Assembly (NCBI RefSeq): GCF_040869045.1 | Contig: NC_090319.1 | Location: 69,102,779 to 69,166,778 of the forward strand | Direction: 5' to 3' | Length of the DNA stretch: 64,000 bases | Origin: Eurosta solidaginis | Lineage: Eukaryota > Arthropoda > Insecta > Diptera > Tephritidae | Shown here: piece by piece, positions 59,251 through 64,000 of the stretch | Layout of the letters: every line of letters starts with the position of its first letter | Position numbering within the stretch: position 1 is the stretch's first letter | Notes under the pieces: generated by a model | The model's input: only the letters and a program-made list of their open reading frames with translations | Database searches by the model: none | Told to the model about the DNA's origin: nothing | Made by a program: the position numbers and the translations under genes

Positions 59251-61016
59251 CGGCTTTACATGAGAAAATGAACTTATGCCACTTTCAAATATAACGGTTC
59301 GTTTCTCAACTTATACTAAAATCAACTCTTGAGAGATTTGATCGTAAACGTAGTTTTCGCAAAGAAATTCATACATACATACCTAAATATTGAGTTAAGA
59401 AAATTGTGTTGAGAAGAGAATAGTTTTTTTCATGTAGAAAGTAAATTGTTAATCTATCGATTATTCTCCATGGGAGAGGCAATAAACATCGTAGATAGGT
59501 CAAAAGGCAGCCTAGTGCTTATCTGATAATAGTTACACTATGCAACACTACTAAAGTACATTAAAACTTTAAGTAACTTTTGAAATTATAGAAATAGAGA
59601 AAAGCCGGTAGTGATCTCTTAAGTATCCATCTATTGCTAAAAATGCGAAACTTGTTCAAGGCAGATTGTAAACTCTTGCAGCAATTGTATTCCATCTGAA
59701 AATAAAAATTTCGCAATTTTTTTTTAGGCTTTGTGTTTTGATTTCATTAGTAGTTGAGATCAGAGAGAGAAAAACGACATTCAAAGCATACTCTAACGGC
59801 TTTCTCCTGGCTTAATGGTAACCGAGAATTTTGTTGTGGATATCGGAAATGCTGGTATTCTTCTCATAGTTGTACTACCAAAAAGTATAGGCTCACAGTC
59901 TATATTACAGTTTGATTTTTAGGGTTTTTATTGCTAAAAGCTAGCACTTGCGAATGTACTTGAAAAAGTTCAAGCGACACATTTCATACATTATGCCACC
60001 CTTTACGAGGACAAAGATATCGCACACCGAAATCAAAACAGCTATCAACTCAAAAAGTCGCAATGTTCAAAAAATGTGACTAACTGACTGCCTTCCCTAT
60101 ATGCTCCAATACAATTTTTATTTTTTACAAACTCTTTTATCGTTGATTAGTGGAGGTTTTGTAAATCGAGTATAAAGTCCGGTTGGTATTGAATTGGGAA
60201 ACCCGGAAGAACTCATAACTTTGAAATTACAGATTTTCGAGTTAGCTCCTTATTGATTTAAGTTATGATGTATACAAATTCAAGTTTAAAAAACACGTTT
60301 TTAAAACCTTCTCATCAAAGAAAATAAAGAGTAAAGATCCGAAATGTATGCAAATGACTATGTGTACATTAGACCGGTTCAGGATTTTTATTTTATATAT
60401 ATTTTTTTATTTAGTCAACATTTTCCTTTATTATGATAAATATATTCAGTTAAAATATGATATTAATACTAGCGATATCCGCATACATATTTTCTTCGTC
60501 CATAAGAAAAAAACAGAAATTTATAGCTTTTTAAAGGCAGTTAATGACCTTCCAAGTATTCGTTCACCATTTTCTTTATAACCCTCAAAAGTTACTTCCA
60601 ATTACAATATTCAAGGCAAATGGTAAGGAAAACAGCATATGTTCGCCAAATAATGGGGATTTAGTTTATCGTGAAGATCTGGCTAATAGAAGAAGGCTCA
60701 AATCAACCAAAGCAGAACAGAAAAGATTAAATCAGCTTAAGGCTTTGGTACATTACGATATGAAACCGATTCGAAAAATATTTCGGTCCGTCTTTCGTTT
60801 TTGTTACTCATTGTCGACAGGGGTTCATATAAATAAATTTAGGGCTGTTGGTTGGCGAAATAGTACACTATGAGACCTGATGCAAAAAGCTTCAACTTTC
60901 TAGGCAGCCCAGCCAAGCAAGATGTGCGTGTTCCCAAAGCCAAAGTGCCCTAAAACTGCCACAATAACAGGACACTGGCCATTTGGCCCACACGCAGAAA
61001 GAATAGGATTAAAAAA
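59251..61016. other. no recognisable gene
   Basis: AT-rich. A 109-codon ORF at 60544-60873 (+) has a basic middle (NRRRLKSTKAEQKRLNQLKA) but no family I recognise; it may be a transposon remnant or chance. No RNA gene or array seen. Confidence 0.35.
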
Positions 61017-61277
61017 ATGTAAGGCGCGATAACCTCCGAAAAGATTTTAGGCCGTGCTTCTCTTCCAATTTCTGTCTGGCCGGGACCTACATGTTTTATG
61101 CCGAATCCGAACGGCATCTGCAAGGCAGATGAGTTTTCACTGAGAGATTTTCATGGCAGAAATACACTCGGAGTGCTTGCCAAATTACTTCCGAGCGGCG
61201 CTCCCGCTTAGAAAAATTTTTTCTTCTGATTGAAAAAAACTTGTTTCTAAAATTTTGATGTTGCTTTGCCCGGGGTG
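61017..61277 (-). mobile_element. SINE cut at its box-B region by the following LINE
   Basis: The minus-strand SINE body runs from 'aatgtaaggcgcgataacct' to 'gttgctttgcccggggtg', then stops where LINE sequence starts. The tRNA-like head is absent here. Part of the middle ('gcgtcgtgctcc') is also deleted near 61070. Confidence 0.8.
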
Positions 61278-64000
61278 ACCCTCACTAAGGTAGGCACCTT
61301 GTCCATAGCGGCCGACTATGAGGCGGAGCTGTTTAGGACTGATATCTACGCCGTTTCGCCTCATAGGAGGGCGGCGCGATGTCGGTGACCAATAACTGCC
61401 AACCCCCTGATCTAGGGTGTTATGCGGGCCGTGCCTATTGGACGATTTGCAGCCAGGGGATAATTTCGGCTGTATACGAATGGAGCCTTCCCAATACCGG
61501 GCCACATCGGGAAGTATTTATGGCCTTCTTTCCCCGTATATAATACTGGACCGCTGAGCCCGCCTTGTCGGGCAGGTGATCGTACGACCAAGATGAACGA
61601 CTCATTACCTAATTGTAATAAGGACGATGTAAAGAGGAGGACTGAGTCGCAATCCAAGGACGACAAATACGAATTAAGTAATGCGTCGGACTCGGGGAGC
61701 GAGAGCAGTGCTGATTCAATGAACCCCGTATTGGAGAAGCACACAAATCAAAACGGAGTAGAAGAGTGGAGAAGGGTACGGAGCAGAGGAAGTAAAAGAG
61801 CTCTCTCGCAGTACCGTGCAGCACTAAGAATTGTACAACGCTTGTGAGCAGTGGTCGATCCAACAGAAGTGGAGAACGAGCGCCTGCAATGGGCAAATGA
61901 GGCGGTAGAAGTAGGTCGAAGGCAGTTCAAAAGGTTTGCTGCGAGAAACCCTCGGTTCTGCAACCGCTACGAAGAGGAAGAAGAGTCGAATGGCGGAATG
62001 AAGAGGCAACGTTCGGCGGAAGGCGACAAGCCTGCTTTCAAGCGGCAGAAAGGACCCAGTCCTAGAGCCGCGAGGCAGTGCAGTCGCATAGACAAGACAA
62101 GTAGGCCCAAAGCTGTAAGACAGATTGGCCCCAATAGCGAGGTAGCAAGTACCTCGAAAGCTGCGAGTTAGAGGGAAGTTCCAACTACGGAAGTAATAGA
62201 TAAGCCAAAGGGAGATAACACTAAGCCTCCGGCTATTCCCGAGAAGATGAGTGATGTGGCAAAGCAGTCACTGACTGTGGCGCTGGTTGATTGTAGCAGT
62301 CCTTTCGGACAAATGACTACTGAAAGGTGGAGATCTTTGGAAAGGGAGCTTATTAGCTTAATGCTTAAGATGATGCGGGAACAACCAAATAAGCTCCTTC
62401 CAACCTTTGATTCGGGGGGATGGTATAATGGTGTGAAGATGATAGCGTGCGACAACATCGCGAGCTGGCGGTGGCTGGAAGAAGTGGTTCCAAACCTCCA
62501 AAGCAAGGCACGAACGCGCGGTTTGAGGTGGTGGATAAAGCGCAAGTCCCCACGGTACCAAAAGTTAAGGTATGGATACCATGCGTGATGAAGTCGGAGG
62601 ATACACTGCGACTTCTACAAAATCAGAATCCGAACATACCGACACAGGATTTGAAGGTACTTACTGTATCTCGGCCCACCGAGGATGGTCAGTTCTACAT
62701 CTTCCAAATAAACAAGCAGGCGGAGGATATTTTGTACACGCAGCTTGGAAAAATGTCCTTTGGCACTGGCAAAATTTACATGCGACTCAGGAAAAGAAGT
62801 CCCGAGGATAAAAGCCCTAACACGCTAGAGGTGGGTGAAGTCGAAAAGAACCTCAAAAGCCTAAGGGAAACAAGACAAGTGGAGGTCCCCGACGTCACCA
62901 CGAAGGTGAAGGGGGCCTCGAATACTCTAAACCAAAAGGGCAAGGGGAGGACGACGACGTCACGACGAAGGTGCTGGAGGGGGACAAAACAGCCCAATGG
63001 TGCTGCGAGTTCTACAGATAAACCTCCAACACAGTAAAGTGGCGTCGAGCGAACTCCTTCTACCGCTTGAGGAGGGTTCGTTTGACGTGGCGCTGATCCA
63101 GGAGTCGTGGCTCTCATCGGGAGGAAAGCTTTCTGGACTTAGCGCGCGCGGGTTTGGTGTTTACTATGCGCAAACGGAAGGACGGGTGCGAGCTGTAGTA
63201 ATGGTAAGGAAACAGCTGCATTCATATATGCTGCCTAATTACACCACTGAGGACCTCGTAGCGGTGGCCGTTGAGCAAAAGATAAGCAGACATTTATCCT
63301 GGCATCCTGCTACATGGCCCATGCTGCGGAGGTTCCACTGATGGAACGCAAAAGGCTAGTACAGGAGGAAGGGCGCAAAGGGCGGTTGGTCTTAGGCGCA
63401 GATGCAAATGCGCACCACAATGCGTGGGGAGGAGCAGATACGAACGAGAGAGGCGAATCTCTATTTTGTTACATACTGCAAACCAATTTTCAGATAGTCA
63501 ACAGTGGAAATGTCCCTACATACATTGGTCCAACATCCAGCAATGTTCTGGATATTACATTGAGCTCCGAGCGTGATATATCAAGGTATGATTGGATGGT
63601 TCTTGATGACCATACTTCTCCGACCATGCGTATATCAGCTTCAGCATCCCCCTAAAGAGGGTAGAGAAGGGAGGAACCTTTAGAAACCCTAGGTCAACGA
63701 ACTGGACTAAATTCCAGAAACATGTAGAAACAAAACTGGGACAGCCCAAAGAGGTTGCCAATGTGGAGGAACTGGAGGAGTCGAATGAATTCCTAACAAG
63801 GACGCTTACGACTGCGTATAACAAAGCTTGCCCTCTAAGAAGATTCAGAGGAAAAGCAAAGCCGCCATGGTGGAGCAATGAGCTGAGTCTTCTAAGAAGA
63901 CAGGTAAAAGAAATGTTTAAGCTCGCAAAGACCGCGGAAAGCGAAGCGCGTCGGGGCGAGTACAGGGATCTACTGATGATCTACAAGCGTGAAATTACAA
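61278..64000 (+). pseudogene. LINE (LOA/I-like), 5' UTR, ORF1 and start of ORF2; runs off the window
   Basis: 5' UTR 61278-61592. ORF1 starts at 61593 (MNDSLPNCNKDDVKR). It shows in-frame stops at 61845-61847 and 62169-62171 and a frame change near 62500, and closes at 63037. Its middle (VALVDCSSPFGQM, PTFDSGGWYNGVKMIACDN, LLQNQNPNIPTQDLKVLTV) resembles the DUF4780-type domain of insect LINE ORF1 proteins. ORF2 starts at 62997, overlapping ORF1 by 41 bp in another frame: endonuclease VLQINLQHSKVASSELLLPL and IQESWLSS, then, after a frameshift near 63300, LVLGADANAHHNAWGG and PTYIGPTSSNVLDITL, and after another near 63660, FRGKAKPPWWSNEL. Closely related in order and motif to the LINE at 49080-53420 but less decayed. 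Confidence 0.85.

Overview
The window is nuclear DNA of a higher fly. Four intron-bearing protein genes of insect type sit in a dense background of decayed transposable elements. The SINE and tandem-array repeat families resemble those I associate with tephritid fruit flies, so a tephritid is my best inference. The species cannot be fixed from this sequence alone. No bacterial, organellar or viral genes were seen.

Genes. (1) A 177-residue diamine (spermidine/spermine or thialysine type) N-acetyltransferase lies on + at 18097-20450 in 4 exons. (2) TRAPPC10, the TRAPPII tethering-complex subunit (yeast Trs130), lies on - at 36377-23205. Seven exons join without frame breaks into 1176 residues, and the introns hold kilobases of transposon debris. 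(3) An SGSM3-type protein with TBC, SH3 and RUN domains lies on + at 41760-44360 in 4 exons, 801 residues. (4) RNA polymerase II subunit RPB7 lies on - at 47820-45704 in 5 exons, 173 residues, and is convergent with SGSM3. All four reading frames were assembled by hand from splice sites and residue-level similarity. They act in polyamine metabolism, vesicle tethering, small-GTPase regulation and transcription, and share no evident pathway.

Layout. 1-18 kb is almost all repeats: a TIR element with nested insertions, a 10-unit 152-bp array, LINE and Helitron relics, a 130-bp-array element, and a CG-rich TIR element with one unexplained ORF. 18-21.6 kb holds the acetyltransferase and a fold-back element. 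23-36.4 kb is TRAPPC10; its last large intron contains a Penelope-like palindrome with a hammerhead-ribozyme-like core, a long fold-back, a 150-bp array and a CGATA-rich block. 37-41.5 kb holds a second 130-bp-array element and MITEs. 41.7-47.8 kb holds SGSM3 and RPB7. 49-53.4 kb is a decayed LINE (endonuclease, RT, RNase H) split by a SINE. 54-59 kb holds a Helitron-like element, SINEs, a third copy of the array family and a solo LTR. 61.3-64 kb is the 5' part of another LINE, running off the window.

One tRNA-like SINE recurs at least eight times plus relics, two copies having clear target-site duplications. A second short family with a (CAA)n tail recurs about ten times. The most interesting signals are the hammerhead-like palindrome in the TRAPPC10 intron, the 5'-inverted LINE in another TRAPPC10 intron, the CG-rich TIR element with its ORF, and two array-bearing element families with similar ends but unrelated arrays.
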